From assembly GCF_003063665.1 (NCBI RefSeq), contig NZ_NESF01000004.1, forward strand, positions 1-64,000: a stretch of 64,000 nucleotides of DNA, given 5' to 3'. The translations under genes were made by a program, and so were the position numbers. This DNA comes from Limnohabitans sp. Hippo3. GTDB lineage: Bacteria; Pseudomonadota; Gammaproteobacteria; Burkholderiales; Burkholderiaceae_C. Below, in pieces: positions 1 to 8,608 of this stretch. Each line of letters opens with the position of its first letter. Within the stretch, counting starts at the first letter, position 1. The notes under the pieces were generated by a model, which was not told the DNA's origin, made no database searches, and was given only the letters and a program-made list of their open reading frames with translations.

Positions 1-46
1 CTGTTCATCGCCATTCGGCCGCGGGGGCGGCCTCCCACAAAGTGCC

Positions 47-802
47 TCAGATCACTTTGGCCACGTTTTTCAGCTTGTCCACCAGCGTGGCGACGTCAGG
101 CACCTTGATGCCGGCGCTGCGCTTGGCGGGTTCTGCCACCTTGAGGGTCTTGATGCGGGGGGCCACATCGACGCCCAGGTCTTCCGGCTTGAAGGTGTCG
201 AGCTGCTTTTTCTTGGCCTTCATGATGTTGGGCAGCGTCACGTAGCGCGGCTCGTTCAGGCGCAGGTCGGTGGTGACCACCGCAGGCAGGCTGATGCTGA
301 GCACTTCCAGGCCGCCGTCGATCTCGCGGGTCACTTGCGCTTTGCCGTCCACGATCTCGACCTTGGAGGCGAAGGTGGCTTGGGGCAGGTCGGCCAATGC
401 GGCCAGCATCTGACCGGTCTGGTTGCAGTCGTCGTCAATGGCTTGCTTGCCCAGGATGATCAGGCTGGGTTGCTCTTTGTCCACCAGGGCCTTGAGCAGC
501 TTGGCCACGGCCAGGGGCTGCAGGTCCAAGTCAGCGGGGGTCTCGACCAGGATGCCGCGGTCAGCACCAATGGCCATGGCGGTGCGCAGAGTTTCCTGGC
601 ACTGGGTCACGCCGCAAGAGACGGCGATCACTTCGGTGGCCAGCCCTTTTTCTTTCAGGCGCACGGCTTCTTCAACGGCAATCTCGTCAAAGGGGTTCAT
701 GCTCATCTTGACGTTGGCAATGTCCACGCCCGAACCATCGGACTTGACACGGACCTTGACGTTGTAGTCCACCACCCGCTTGACGGGAACGAGAATTTTC
801 AT
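47..802 (-). CDS. etfB: Electron transfer flavoprotein beta subunit
   Basis: The 251-residue product matches the beta subunit of electron transfer flavoprotein, which with EtfA accepts electrons from acyl-CoA and other dehydrogenases and passes them to ETF:quinone oxidoreductase. The start [16 protein letters not shown] is the family's usual N-terminus. The ATG at 802 was preferred over one ten codons upstream because GGAG lies just before it. Family blocks such as [17 protein letters not shown] (near residue 36) and [13 protein letters not shown] are visible, and the length is normal. etfA would be expected directly downstream, past the left edge. ATG codons at 12-14 and 6-8 (complement) could be its start, but too little is present to say. 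A 23-base inverted repeat lies 54 bases upstream. Confidence 0.97.
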   Translation of the reverse strand: MKILVPVKRVVDYNVKVRVKSDGSGVDIANVKMSMNPFDEIAVEEAVRLKEKGLATEVIAVSCGVTQCQETLRTAMAIGADRGILVETPADLDLQPLAVAKLLKALVDKEQPSLIILGKQAIDDDCNQTGQMLAALADLPQATFASKVEIVDGKAQVTREIDGGLEVLSISLPAVVTTDLRLNEPRYVTLPNIMKAKKKQLDTFKPEDLGVDVAPRIKTLKVAEPAKRSAGIKVPDVATLVDKLKNVAKVI

Positions 803-855
803 GAAAGCTTCTCCATTGATATCAAAACCCAAGCACCTGTCAACGCCACGATGTC

Positions 856-878
856 ATTGACGTTACGTAAACGTCAAT
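856..878. promoter_or_regulatory. Inverted repeat, probable operator of etfB
   Basis: Perfect nine-base arms ATTGACGTT and AACGTCAAT flank a five-base spacer. The site sits 54 bases upstream of the etfB start, a typical operator position. From memory it resembles the ACGT-containing palindromes of the MerR-family regulator LiuR, which controls branched-chain amino acid and acyl-CoA catabolism in proteobacteria. The assignment to LiuR is inference; the palindrome itself is directly visible. Confidence 0.55.
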
Positions 879-998
879 TGTGCATCAAAACCACCAAACA
901 AGCACCGCACATTTCTCAAAAAAGCACGACCGTTCGTATTTTAGACCGGTTTTTTGAAAACCATATTGATCATCTGTCTATCCTACCCCCGGGAATTC

Positions 999-1012
999 AC
1001 CGACCAATCGGT
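999..1012. promoter_or_regulatory. Short inverted repeat, TetR-type operator candidate
   Basis: Arms ACCGA and TCGGT flank CCAA, 85 bases before the dctP start. The layout resembles operators of TetR-family regulators of fatty-acid or aromatic catabolism. Which regulator binds, and which of the two divergent genes is controlled, cannot be told from the sequence. Confidence 0.35.
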
Positions 1013-1097
1013 AGGCAAATCAGGGTTAACATTAATTTTCATGATGATCGTTCAATATTACGATTATGTTTTGTAACCAAATCAATGGGGCAATTGG

Positions 1098-2120
1098 ATG
1101 AAGAAAACTTTGATTTCCGTGGCTGTCGTTGCCTTGGCCAGCTTCACTGGCTTGGCTCAAGCTCAAACCGTCTTGACCGTATCCAGCTGGGTCCCTCCCA
1201 CACACGGGCTGTCGATGTCCCAAAAAGAATGGTGCGACGACTTGGCCGCAAAAACATCCAACCGCGTGCGCTGCAACATCCTGCCCCGCGCTGTAACGCC
1301 TGCACCCGGCACTTACGACGCGGTCAGGAACGGCCTGGTGGATGTGTCTTTCACCGTTCACGGCTACACCCCCGGACGTTTTGTGCTGACCCAGATGGCC
1401 GAATTCCCATTTCTGGGCGACCGCGCTGAACCTCTGTCGGTGGCATTTCACCGCATCGCAAGCAAATACCCCGAATTCGCTGCCGAACACCAAGGCGTGA
1501 AAGTCTTGGGTTATTTCACCCACGGCCCAGGCATCGTATTCAACACCAAAAAACCGATCACCCGCGTAGAAGACCTCTCGGGCTTGAAGTTCAGGGTTGG
1601 CGGCGGCATGGTCAACGAGATCTCGAAAACGCTAGACATGAACGTGACCCTCAAGCCCGCACCGGAATCTTTCGAGCTCTTGTCAAGCGGCGTGATGGAT
1701 GGCACCTTGTTCCCGGCAGAGTCCACAGACTCTTTCAAAATTGACAAGATCATCAAACACGCCACCCAGTTCCCAGGCGGTCTGTACAACACCAGCTTCG
1801 TCTTCATGATGAACCCGGCCAAGTACAACAGTCTGTCGGCGGACGACAAAAAAGTGGTGGACGAGTTGTCCGGTGAAGCCGTTGCGCGACGCTTTGGCAA
1901 AGCCTGGGACCGCGTGGACGATCTGGCCTTGAGCAATATGCAGAAAAACGGCGTGAAAGTCATCAAGGCCGACAACAACTTTGTCAGTGGTGTCACCGTT
2001 CGCGTGAACAAACTGGAGCGGGACTGGGCCCAAGCGGCCAAAGCCAAAGGACTGAAGGACCCTTCGGGCACTTTGTCTGAATTCCGCGCTGAAATCGCAA
2101 AGCTGCAAAAGCAAAAGTGA
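1098..2120 (+). CDS. dctP: TRAP transporter periplasmic solute-binding protein, DctP family
   Basis: The 340-residue protein starts with a clear Sec signal peptide (MKK, hydrophobic core, AQA cleavage site near residue 22). It continues as a DctP-type receptor, with the family's substrate-clamping region including the LSGLKFRVGGG block, whose Arg usually binds the carboxylate of the ligand. It would deliver an organic acid to the DctQ/DctM membrane proteins encoded just downstream. Two early cysteines (EWCDDL and VRCN) might form a disulfide in the periplasm. The substrate cannot be read from the sequence; a C4-dicarboxylate is only one possibility. It is divergent from etfB and separated from dctQ by a strong terminator-like hairpin. 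Confidence 0.93.
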   Translation: MKKTLISVAVVALASFTGLAQAQTVLTVSSWVPPTHGLSMSQKEWCDDLAAKTSNRVRCNILPRAVTPAPGTYDAVRNGLVDVSFTVHGYTPGRFVLTQMAEFPFLGDRAEPLSVAFHRIASKYPEFAAEHQGVKVLGYFTHGPGIVFNTKKPITRVEDLSGLKFRVGGGMVNEISKTLDMNVTLKPAPESFELLSSGVMDGTLFPAESTDSFKIDKIIKHATQFPGGLYNTSFVFMMNPAKYNSLSADDKKVVDELSGEAVARRFGKAWDRVDDLALSNMQKNGVKVIKADNNFVSGVTVRVNKLERDWAQAAKAKGLKDPSGTLSEFRAEIAKLQKQK

Positions 2121-2165
2121 TCTTTAATGCCCTGGGGAAATCACCCGGGGTGTGGGGACCACCAG

Positions 2166-2198
2166 CGGTATTTGCCCCTCAGCAAATACCGTTTTTTT
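2166..2198 (+). terminator. Intra-operon terminator/attenuator between dctP and dctQ
   Basis: A perfect ten-base stem CGGTATTTGC / GCAAATACCG with loop CCCTCA is followed by seven T residues, and the dctQ ATG begins at the very next base. This is a textbook Rho-independent terminator inside the operon. It would end most transcripts after dctP and yield an excess of binding protein over membrane subunits. Confidence 0.88.
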
Positions 2199-2693
2199 AT
2201 GGGTAACAAGTTGAAAAAAATTCTCGAAATCCTCTGTGGAACACTTTCAGGACTGGCCTTGTTCGCCATCATGGTGCTGACTTTTCTGGATGTCTCGGGG
2301 CGTAAAATGCTCTCCCACTCCATCACCGGTTCTTTGGAGTTGACCGAGTTGCTGATGGTGGTGGTCATTTTTGGGGCTCTGCCCTTGGTCTCTCTCAAAG
2401 GCGAGCATGTGGTTTTTGACTCACTGGACGCGGTGCTGCCGCATCTGGTCAGAAAATTTCAGCAAGGCCTGGTTCACCTGGTTTGCGCCGCCTTGCTGTT
2501 CGGACTGGCGTATTTGATGTGGCAGACAGGTGGGGAATTCGCGGTCACCGGCGAAACCACGGCCCAACTGAAAATCACCAAAGCACCTTTCATCCAAGGC
2601 ATGGGGGTGTTGTGCGGCCTGACGGGTCTGGTGCACCTGGTCAAAGCGTTTAGATCAGACGACGAGACCGCCTCCGAAGGAGGCACGCTGTGA
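2199..2693 (+). CDS. dctQ: TRAP transporter small membrane subunit, DctQ family
   Basis: This 164-residue protein has about four hydrophobic helices and the DctQ pattern, including FLDVSGRKML after helix 1 and the charged ELTELLMVVVIFGALPL helix 2. It is the small integral-membrane partner of DctM. The ATG at 2199 starts directly at the end of the terminator T-tract and has no Shine-Dalgarno sequence. Longer reading upstream runs through the hairpin and is unlikely. A TTG at 2211 in the same frame is an alternative start. It overlaps dctM by four bases. Confidence 0.88.
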   Translation: MGNKLKKILEILCGTLSGLALFAIMVLTFLDVSGRKMLSHSITGSLELTELLMVVVIFGALPLVSLKGEHVVFDSLDAVLPHLVRKFQQGLVHLVCAALLFGLAYLMWQTGGEFAVTGETTAQLKITKAPFIQGMGVLCGLTGLVHLVKAFRSDDETASEGGTL

Positions 2694-3982
2694 CAGAAGC
2701 TTTGTTGGGTTTTTTGGCCATCTTCGTGATGGCCCTGTTGCGCATGCCCTTGGCTTTTTCCATGGGCCTGGTGGGCGTCGTGGGCATTGGTCTGACACGT
2801 GGCTGGTTGCCCGCCATGGCGAGCACCGCGCAAGTGGTTCATGAGACCGGTTTTGCCTACACCTTGTCGGTGATTCCCCTGTTCATCTTGATGGGCAATT
2901 TTGTGGCACGGGCGGGTCTCGCGCATGAATTGTTCCATGCGGCCTACACCTTCATCGGGCACCGCAAGGGCGGACTGGCGCATGCGACCATTGCCGCTTG
3001 CGCAGGTTTTGGGGCGATTTGTGGCTCATCGATTGCCACCGCTGCCACCATGAGCAAAGTGGCTTACCCATCGATGAAAAAACTGGGTTACAGCGATGCG
3101 ATGTCAACGGGCGTGATCGCAGCGGGCGGTACCTTGGGCATCATGATTCCACCCTCCACCATTTTGGTGATCTACGGCATCATCACCGAAACCCACATTG
3201 GCAAACTGTTTGCGGCAGGGGTGTTGCCCGGTATTTTGACGGCCTGCCTGATGATGCTGGCGGTGGTGCTGATGACCTGGCACGACCCGGAACATGCACC
3301 CGCTGGCGAGAAATTCAGCTGGCGTGAACGGTTCAAAGCGGTGCGTGGCATCTGGGGCGTGCTGCTTTTGGTGGTGCTGGTGCTGGGTGGCATTTATGGC
3401 GGATTTTTCACCGCAACCGAAGGCGCAGGCATGGGGGCTACTGGTGCATTTTTCTTCGCCTTGGCTCGCAAGGCATTGACATGGAAAGTTCTGGTGCAGG
3501 TGCTGGTGGAGTCGGCACGCACAACGGCCATGTTGTTCACCTTGCTCATTGCAGCCACGATCTTTGCCAACTTCGTCAACTACACCAGCTTGCCATTTGA
3601 GCTCAAAGACTGGATCACCGGCCTGGGCCTGTCGCCCATCATGATCGTGGCAGCCATGATGCTGATTTATGTGCTGCTGGGCACCGTCATGGAAGAGCTC
3701 ACCATGGTCTTGCTGACCATTCCGCTGTTCTTTCCGATTGTGGTGCAGCTGGGGTTTGACCCGGTCTGGTTTGGTGTGCTGATCGTGATGGTGATTCAGA
3801 TCGGCCTGATCTCACCACCCGTGGGCATGAACCTGTTTGTGCTCAACACCTTGCTGCCCAGTGTAGGCTTGGGCACCATCTTCCGTGGCGTCTGGCCGAT
3901 GGTGCTGGTGCTGGTCATCACCTTGGCCATCTTGCTGGCCTTTCCGGCCATCAGTCTGTGGCTGCCTTCGATGATGGACTGA
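2690..3982 (+). CDS. dctM: TRAP transporter large permease subunit, DctM family
   Basis: The 430-residue, strongly hydrophobic protein has the DctM/SiaM pattern of about 11-12 membrane helices, with family motifs SSIATAATMSKVAYPSM, GGTLGIMIPPST and the C-terminal GLISPPVGMNLFVLN. It forms the sodium-coupled ion and substrate channel of the TRAP transporter. It starts with GTG in a GTGA overlap with the dctQ stop, which implies translational coupling. Its last 32 bases overlap the 3' end of the convergent mechanosensitive channel gene. Confidence 0.96.
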   Translation: MTEALLGFLAIFVMALLRMPLAFSMGLVGVVGIGLTRGWLPAMASTAQVVHETGFAYTLSVIPLFILMGNFVARAGLAHELFHAAYTFIGHRKGGLAHATIAACAGFGAICGSSIATAATMSKVAYPSMKKLGYSDAMSTGVIAAGGTLGIMIPPSTILVIYGIITETHIGKLFAAGVLPGILTACLMMLAVVLMTWHDPEHAPAGEKFSWRERFKAVRGIWGVLLLVVLVLGGIYGGFFTATEGAGMGATGAFFFALARKALTWKVLVQVLVESARTTAMLFTLLIAATIFANFVNYTSLPFELKDWITGLGLSPIMIVAAMMLIYVLLGTVMEELTMVLLTIPLFFPIVVQLGFDPVWFGVLIVMVIQIGLISPPVGMNLFVLNTLLPSVGLGTIFRGVWPMVLVLVITLAILLAFPAISLWLPSMMD

Positions 3983-5243
3983 CCATGTGCATCACCCGCT
4001 GCGGGTATGGGATCTCGATCTTGTGCTCGCGCAGCGCGGCCAAAATCAGCATATTGATGGTCGAGCGCAAGGCCAATTGGCCGTTTTCCGGGTCGGCTAT
4101 CCAGTAACTCACGGTGAACTCCAGACCGTCAGCGCCGAACTGGCTCAGAAAAGCATTTGGGGCGGGGTCTTTGAGCACCCGCTCCTGGCTCGCGCAGGCT
4201 TCAATCAAGAGTCGCCGCACCAAGTCCACATCGCTGTCATAGGCCACCGATACGATGGTGGTCTGCGACAGCTTGGGGTCCATCAAGGTGAAGTTCTCCA
4301 CCCGGCTAATGATCAGAAACTCATTGGGCACGATGGATTCGCGGCCATTGAAAGCGCGGATCACGGTATAACGCGCCTTGATGTCGACGATGCGCCCCTC
4401 AAAACCGTCCACCAGCACCATGTCCCCGATGCGCATGCTGCGCTCGGCCAGGATGACAAAACCGCTGACGTAATTGGAAGCCAGCTTTTGCAGGCCAAAG
4501 CCGATGCCCACGCCCACCGCGCCGCCCAGCACCGACAAAGCCGTCAGGTCAATGCCCACCGCAGAAAGCGCCATCAACAAACCCACGAACATGAGCAAAG
4601 CCCGCACCGTGTTGCTGATGACCTTGCGCAGCGACAGATCACTGCCCGTGGCCGATTTGAGCAAACGCGCCTCGATGGCCGCTGACACCCACAGCGCCAC
4701 AATCAGCACCGCCCCGGCCGTGAGCGCCCCCTCGATCAAGGTGCGCACCGACAACACGCTGCCGCCGATTTTCCAGCTGATCTGGTCCAGTTCATGGAGC
4801 ATCAGCGGCAAAATACCCGTGACCCAAAGCACCACCGCGCCCCAGGCCAGCCAGGAAATCGTGCGCTCCAGCACCCGCACAAAAGGCGCATTGGAAAACG
4901 CCACCTGCAGCACTTTCACGCCCAAGCGGATCACCACCAACGAAATGCACACGGGCAACAAGACAGCAAACATCGGCGCAGGCTGGTGCTGGGTCAACAC
5001 AATGCGCGCCACAAAAGTCAGGCCGAGCAGCAGCACTGGAAAAAGCACCCCGTCGATCAGTTTGTGACCCAGCAAAATGGCCAGTTCCTCACCGTTGAAA
5101 ATCCGGCGCACACCCCAGACCATCAGCCAGGCCAGCACCAGGCAAGCGGCAAAAGCGCCCAAAGCCATCAGGGATTCGGGCCGCGCCAATGCGACCACCA
5201 GACTCATCGGATCGAGCACCGCCGTGTTGCTCACGCCCGCCAT
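3951..5243 (-). CDS. Mechanosensitive ion channel of the MscS family
   Basis: A 430-residue inner-membrane protein with about five to six N-terminal hydrophobic helices, then the glycine/alanine-rich pore helix (LGGAVGVGIGFGLQKLASN, residues about 239-257) and the MscS beta domain (IGDMVLVDGFEGRIVDIKAR, IVPNEFLI). It is longer than E. coli MscS (286) because of extra N-terminal helices, as in YbdG/YnaI-like channels. It should open under membrane tension to release solutes in hypo-osmotic shock. The start overlaps the upstream crotonase gene by 13 bases, so the two are co-transcribed. The 3' end overlaps dctM on the other strand. Confidence 0.93.
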   Translation of the reverse strand: MAGVSNTAVLDPMSLVVALARPESLMALGAFAACLVLAWLMVWGVRRIFNGEELAILLGHKLIDGVLFPVLLLGLTFVARIVLTQHQPAPMFAVLLPVCISLVVIRLGVKVLQVAFSNAPFVRVLERTISWLAWGAVVLWVTGILPLMLHELDQISWKIGGSVLSVRTLIEGALTAGAVLIVALWVSAAIEARLLKSATGSDLSLRKVISNTVRALLMFVGLLMALSAVGIDLTALSVLGGAVGVGIGFGLQKLASNYVSGFVILAERSMRIGDMVLVDGFEGRIVDIKARYTVIRAFNGRESIVPNEFLIISRVENFTLMDPKLSQTTIVSVAYDSDVDLVRRLLIEACASQERVLKDPAPNAFLSQFGADGLEFTVSYWIADPENGQLALRSTINMLILAALREHKIEIPYPQRVMHMVSPSSKAATD

Positions 5244-6031
5244 GAGGGATTCCTTTTCTCGATGAAGGCCAACACGCCCTCTTGTGCCACATCGTTCATC
5301 ATGTTGCAGGCCATGGTTTGGCCCGCCAGCTGGTAAGCGGCTTCAATGCCCATTTCGCGTTGTTGGTAAAACAGGGCCTTGCCCAAACGCACCGCTTCAC
5401 GCGGTTTGGCCAAGACGGCCTCCACCAACGCATCGATCTGAGCGTCCAGCTCTGACGCTGCACACACGCGGTTCACCAAGCCCCGGCTTTGCGCCTCGGC
5501 CGCCGAAATGAAGCCCCCTGTGAGCAGCATTTCCATGGCCTGCTTGGCGTGCATGTTGCGCACCAGCGGCACACTGGGCGTGGCACAAAAGAGGCCCACG
5601 TCGATGCCATTGACGCCGAAGGTGGCACTGTCCAACGACACCGCCAGATCACACTGCGCCACCAGCTGGCAACCCGCTGCAGTGGCCAGCCCTTGCACGC
5701 GGGCGACCACTGGCACAGGCAGCTTCTGAATGGCCAGCATCATGCGCGTGCACTGGGCAAACAGCTTTTGGTAATAAGCCAATTCAGGCTGTGCCCGCAT
5801 TTCTTTCAGGTTATGCCCGGCACAAAAAGCCTTGCCTGCAGCCCCCAGCACCACCACACGGGCCTGCTCGTCCTGCGCGATGGCATCCAGGGCTTTTTGC
5901 AAAGCGGTCAGCATCGCCTCGCTCAAGGTATTGAAGCTGCCAGGGTTGTTCAGCGTCAGGCGGTGCACACCACGCGCATCGCGCTCGTGTAGCAGCAAAT
6001 CGTGAACATTGGGAGTGTTTGAATCGGTCAT
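5231..6031 (-). CDS. Enoyl-CoA hydratase/isomerase family protein, ECHDC3-like
   Basis: The 266-residue crotonase-fold protein has the CoA-binding segment AFCAGHNLKEMR and the oxyanion-hole region GLATAAGCQLVAQCDLA. At the places of the two catalytic glutamates of classical enoyl-CoA hydratase it has Gln (GCQL instead of GCEL) and Gly (FGVNGIDVG instead of FGQPEILLG). It therefore resembles the ECHDC3 subgroup and probably is not an ordinary hydratase; its reaction is unknown. It is followed with a 13-base overlap by the MscS gene. An HDAC-family gene lies 37 bases upstream on the same strand. Confidence 0.88.
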   Translation of the reverse strand: MTDSNTPNVHDLLLHERDARGVHRLTLNNPGSFNTLSEAMLTALQKALDAIAQDEQARVVVLGAAGKAFCAGHNLKEMRAQPELAYYQKLFAQCTRMMLAIQKLPVPVVARVQGLATAAGCQLVAQCDLAVSLDSATFGVNGIDVGLFCATPSVPLVRNMHAKQAMEMLLTGGFISAAEAQSRGLVNRVCAASELDAQIDALVEAVLAKPREAVRLGKALFYQQREMGIEAAYQLAGQTMACNMMNDVAQEGVLAFIEKRNPSWRA

Positions 6032-6068
6032 GGCTTCGATTGTGCCAAACCCTCACCCCCAGCCCTTG

Positions 6069-7022
6069 TCAAACGTCGGCCAAGACGCGCAAGTGCGCTT
6101 CCACACTGCGACCCAAAGCGCTGAGGTTGTAGCCGCCTTCCAGGCAACTCACAATGCGGCCTTTGGCATGGCGCTGCGCCACTTCCTTGATGCGGTGGGT
6201 GATCCAGGCGTAGTCCTGTTCCACCAAGCCCATCTGGCCCATGTCGTCTTCGCGGTGGGCATCAAACCCCGCACTGATGAAGATCAGCTGGGGCTTGTGC
6301 GCCTCCAGGCGCGGCAGCCACATCATGTCGATCAACTCGCGGATGTCCATGCCCTTGGTGTAAGCGGGCACAGGCAGGTTGACCAGATTGGCCGCATTCG
6401 ATGTCGAGCCGCCTTCCGGGTAAAACGGGTGCTGGAAAAAGCTCACCATCAAGATGCGCTCGTCGCCCGCCACGATGTCCTCTGTGCCATTGCCGTGGTG
6501 CACATCGAAGTCCACGATCGCGACACGCTGCAGGCCATGGCGCTCCAGCGCATATTTGGCTGCAATGGCCACGTTGTTGAAAAAACAAAAACCCATGGCC
6601 TTGTCTCGGCAAGCATGGTGCCCCGGGGGGCGCACGGCGCAAAACGCGTTCTCCAGTTCGCCCGCCAAAACGGCGTCGGTGGCATCGATGGCTGCGCCTG
6701 CCGACAACAAAGCCGCGTCCCAGGTGTGGGTGTTGATCAGGGTGTCCGGGTCTAAGGCGGTGTGCGTGGGTCCGCCTGCGGCCATGTCTTCGCGCAGCAC
6801 ATCGCCCAAGCCGCGCAGCGCAGCGACATGCATGCGGCCATGGGCCAGTTCAATGTCGGCCAGGGCCGCTGGGGTGGGCTCTCGGCGTTGCAAGGCCATG
6901 TCCAGCCCGGTGATCAGCAAGCGGTCTTCGATGGCGCCGAGGCGCTCCGGGCATTCGGGGTGCCCTGCGCCCATCTCGTGTTTCCAGCAGGTGGGGTGTG
7001 TGAAATAACCTGTCGCGCCCAT
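6069..7022 (-). CDS. Histone deacetylase family protein (class II-like amidohydrolase)
   Basis: The 317-residue protein carries the zinc amidohydrolase motifs of the HDAC/acetylpolyamine/acetoin-utilisation family in order: RPPGHHA (His pair), DFDVHHGNGTED (zinc Asp and His), SAGFDAHRED (second zinc Asp) and a C-terminal GGYN tyrosine. It should remove acetyl or acyl groups from lysine side chains or small amines in the cytoplasm; the substrate is unknown. Length and motif order are normal. It probably heads a minus-strand unit with the crotonase and MscS genes. Confidence 0.94.
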   Translation of the reverse strand: MGATGYFTHPTCWKHEMGAGHPECPERLGAIEDRLLITGLDMALQRREPTPAALADIELAHGRMHVAALRGLGDVLREDMAAGGPTHTALDPDTLINTHTWDAALLSAGAAIDATDAVLAGELENAFCAVRPPGHHACRDKAMGFCFFNNVAIAAKYALERHGLQRVAIVDFDVHHGNGTEDIVAGDERILMVSFFQHPFYPEGGSTSNAANLVNLPVPAYTKGMDIRELIDMMWLPRLEAHKPQLIFISAGFDAHREDDMGQMGLVEQDYAWITHRIKEVAQRHAKGRIVSCLEGGYNLSALGRSVEAHLRVLADV

Positions 7023-7163
7023 ACGGCTTGTCTTCCTGCATACCAGCCAGGGGCTGGTGCTGTTGGTTTTCTTGAGAACTTCAAATTTGCAGGTTTCAGC
7101 TTATCACGCCCACGCCACGCATCGCTCGATGGCCTGCGCGGGCTCCATTAAACTGGGCACCGC

Positions 7164-8372
7164 ATGATTTTTCTCCCTCACCCCTCGAAAAAGCCCCCGC
7201 GGCACCACCTCCACGCGGTTTTGACCCTCTTGTTTTGTCTCATGCTGCCTTTGGCATGGCTGGGCGAGGCGCAAGCACAAAGCGCCAAAAATTCACCCGA
7301 CAAGCCTGTCCGTCAAGCGGGCACCAAAGCCAAAAAGAAAAACACCCAAGCCAAGCCCCCATCCACCACCCAGCGCCAGCGCCTGGCCCGTAAAACTGCG
7401 GCCACGGTCGGCGTGCCCCTGACCGAAAACCCCGAGGTCGCCCTCTGGGCACAAGATGCCGCCACGCGCCTGCAACTCGACCCGGCTTGGGTTCAGCAAA
7501 CCCTGGTCCAAGCCCAACGCTTGCCTGTGGTGGAAAAACTGGTCTTGCCCCCGGCCAGCCCCGTGGCCAAAGACTGGGGTGCTTACCGAGCCCGCTTCAT
7601 CGAGCCCGTGCGCATCCAGGCCGGACAGCGTTTCTGGCGTCAACACCAGGCCACCTTGGCGCGGGCCGAGCGGGAGTACGGCGTGCCTGCGGCCATCATC
7701 GTCGGCATCATTGGCGTGGAAACGCTTTACGGTCAAAACACAGGCAACTTCCGCGTGGTGGACGCCTTGGGCACACTGGCCTTTCATTTCCCGCTGGCCC
7801 ACCCCCGAGCCGCAGACCGCCAAGCCTTCTTTCGCAGCGAGCTCGAGCAGTTCTTGTTGCTGACTTCGCGCAGCGGCGCAGACCCACTGGCCATCCGCGG
7901 CAGCTACGCCGGGGCTTTGGGTTTGCCGCAGTTCATGCCCTCGAGCTGGGCCAAATTTGCGGTGGATTTTGATGGCGATGGCCGCATCGACCTGTTCGGC
8001 AGTCCTGCAGACGCCATCGGCTCGGTGGCCAATTACTTCAAGGCCTTCCAATGGCGCACGGGCATGCCCACGCATTACCCCGTCACCTTGACCCCGGGCC
8101 AGACCGACATGGACACCCTGATGGCCCCCGACATCCTGCCCACCTTCAGCGTGGCGAGTTTTGTGGCCAAAGGTGCGGCCCTCGAAGGCGCAGCCCTCAA
8201 CCACACCGGGCCACTGGCCCTGATCGAGCTGCGCAACGGCCCCAACGCCCCGAGCTACGTGGCGGGCACCGAAAACTTCTACACCATCACACGCTACAAC
8301 TGGAGCAGTTATTACGCGATGGCGGTGATTGAGTTGGCCGAAGCGGTAGGGCGTGAGATGAACAAGCCCTGA
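7164..8372 (+). CDS. mltB: Lytic murein transglycosylase B
   Basis: The 402-residue protein has an N-terminal signal sequence (hydrophobic core about residues 18-38, ending AQA), then a Lys-rich low-complexity linker (residues 43-75) and the SLT-type MltB domain. The catalytic glutamate lies in GVETLYGQNTGNFRV (E186). The GALGLPQFMPSSWAKFAVD block and a DFDGDGRIDLF calcium-loop-like segment follow, as in E. coli MltB/Slt35. It cleaves peptidoglycan with formation of 1,6-anhydro-MurNAc. No lipobox cysteine is evident, so it may be soluble in the periplasm rather than a lipoprotein. Confidence 0.94.
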   Translation: MIFLPHPSKKPPRHHLHAVLTLLFCLMLPLAWLGEAQAQSAKNSPDKPVRQAGTKAKKKNTQAKPPSTTQRQRLARKTAATVGVPLTENPEVALWAQDAATRLQLDPAWVQQTLVQAQRLPVVEKLVLPPASPVAKDWGAYRARFIEPVRIQAGQRFWRQHQATLARAEREYGVPAAIIVGIIGVETLYGQNTGNFRVVDALGTLAFHFPLAHPRAADRQAFFRSELEQFLLLTSRSGADPLAIRGSYAGALGLPQFMPSSWAKFAVDFDGDGRIDLFGSPADAIGSVANYFKAFQWRTGMPTHYPVTLTPGQTDMDTLMAPDILPTFSVASFVAKGAALEGAALNHTGPLALIELRNGPNAPSYVAGTENFYTITRYNWSSYYAMAVIELAEAVGREMNKP

Positions 8373-8384
8373 GGGCCTTCACCC

Positions 8385-8606
8385 ATGAACCCCTTGAACC
8401 CCAAAAAAATGCTGCTGACCAAATGGACAGCGGTGAAACCCGTGGCCAAGCAAAAACACTTTTTGGTCAACCGGGTGATTCAACCTGAGCAGCCCACCGA
8501 CCCGATTGAATCGGTGGAAATCGAAGCGGTGTTCTCCAAGGCCACGCAGGTGATCCGGTGGCGTGAACTGCAAGACGACAGCGTGTGGCGGCAGGGATGG
8601 GTTTGA
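8385..8606 (+). CDS. Small Trp-containing conserved protein, TIGR02450-like
   Basis: The 73-residue protein begins MNPLNPKKMLLTKWTAV and contains KHFLVNRV and VIRWRELQDDSVWRQGW. I recognise this as the small tryptophan-rich conserved family TIGR02450, of unknown function. It follows mltB by 12 bases on the same strand and may be co-transcribed. Its stop lies two bases from the 3' end of the convergent SDR gene. There is no signal peptide or membrane segment. Confidence 0.8.
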   Translation: MNPLNPKKMLLTKWTAVKPVAKQKHFLVNRVIQPEQPTDPIESVEIEAVFSKATQVIRWRELQDDSVWRQGWV

Positions 8607-8608
8607 TT

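Larger units (their letters stand above)
803..1097. promoter_or_regulatory. Divergent etfB / dctP promoter region
   Basis: This 295-base, relatively A+T-rich stretch separates the divergent etfB and dctP genes and must hold both promoters. It contains no convincing small gene. Two inverted repeats stand out, at 856-878 and 999-1012, and are listed separately. The dctP start has only a weak GGGG-type ribosome site about nine bases upstream. Confidence 0.6.

Noticed and set aside
1-46. Start of etfA
   Set aside because: Possible ATG codons exist just after etfB, but only a few codons remain in the window and the ribosome-site spacing is poor, so no CDS is claimed.
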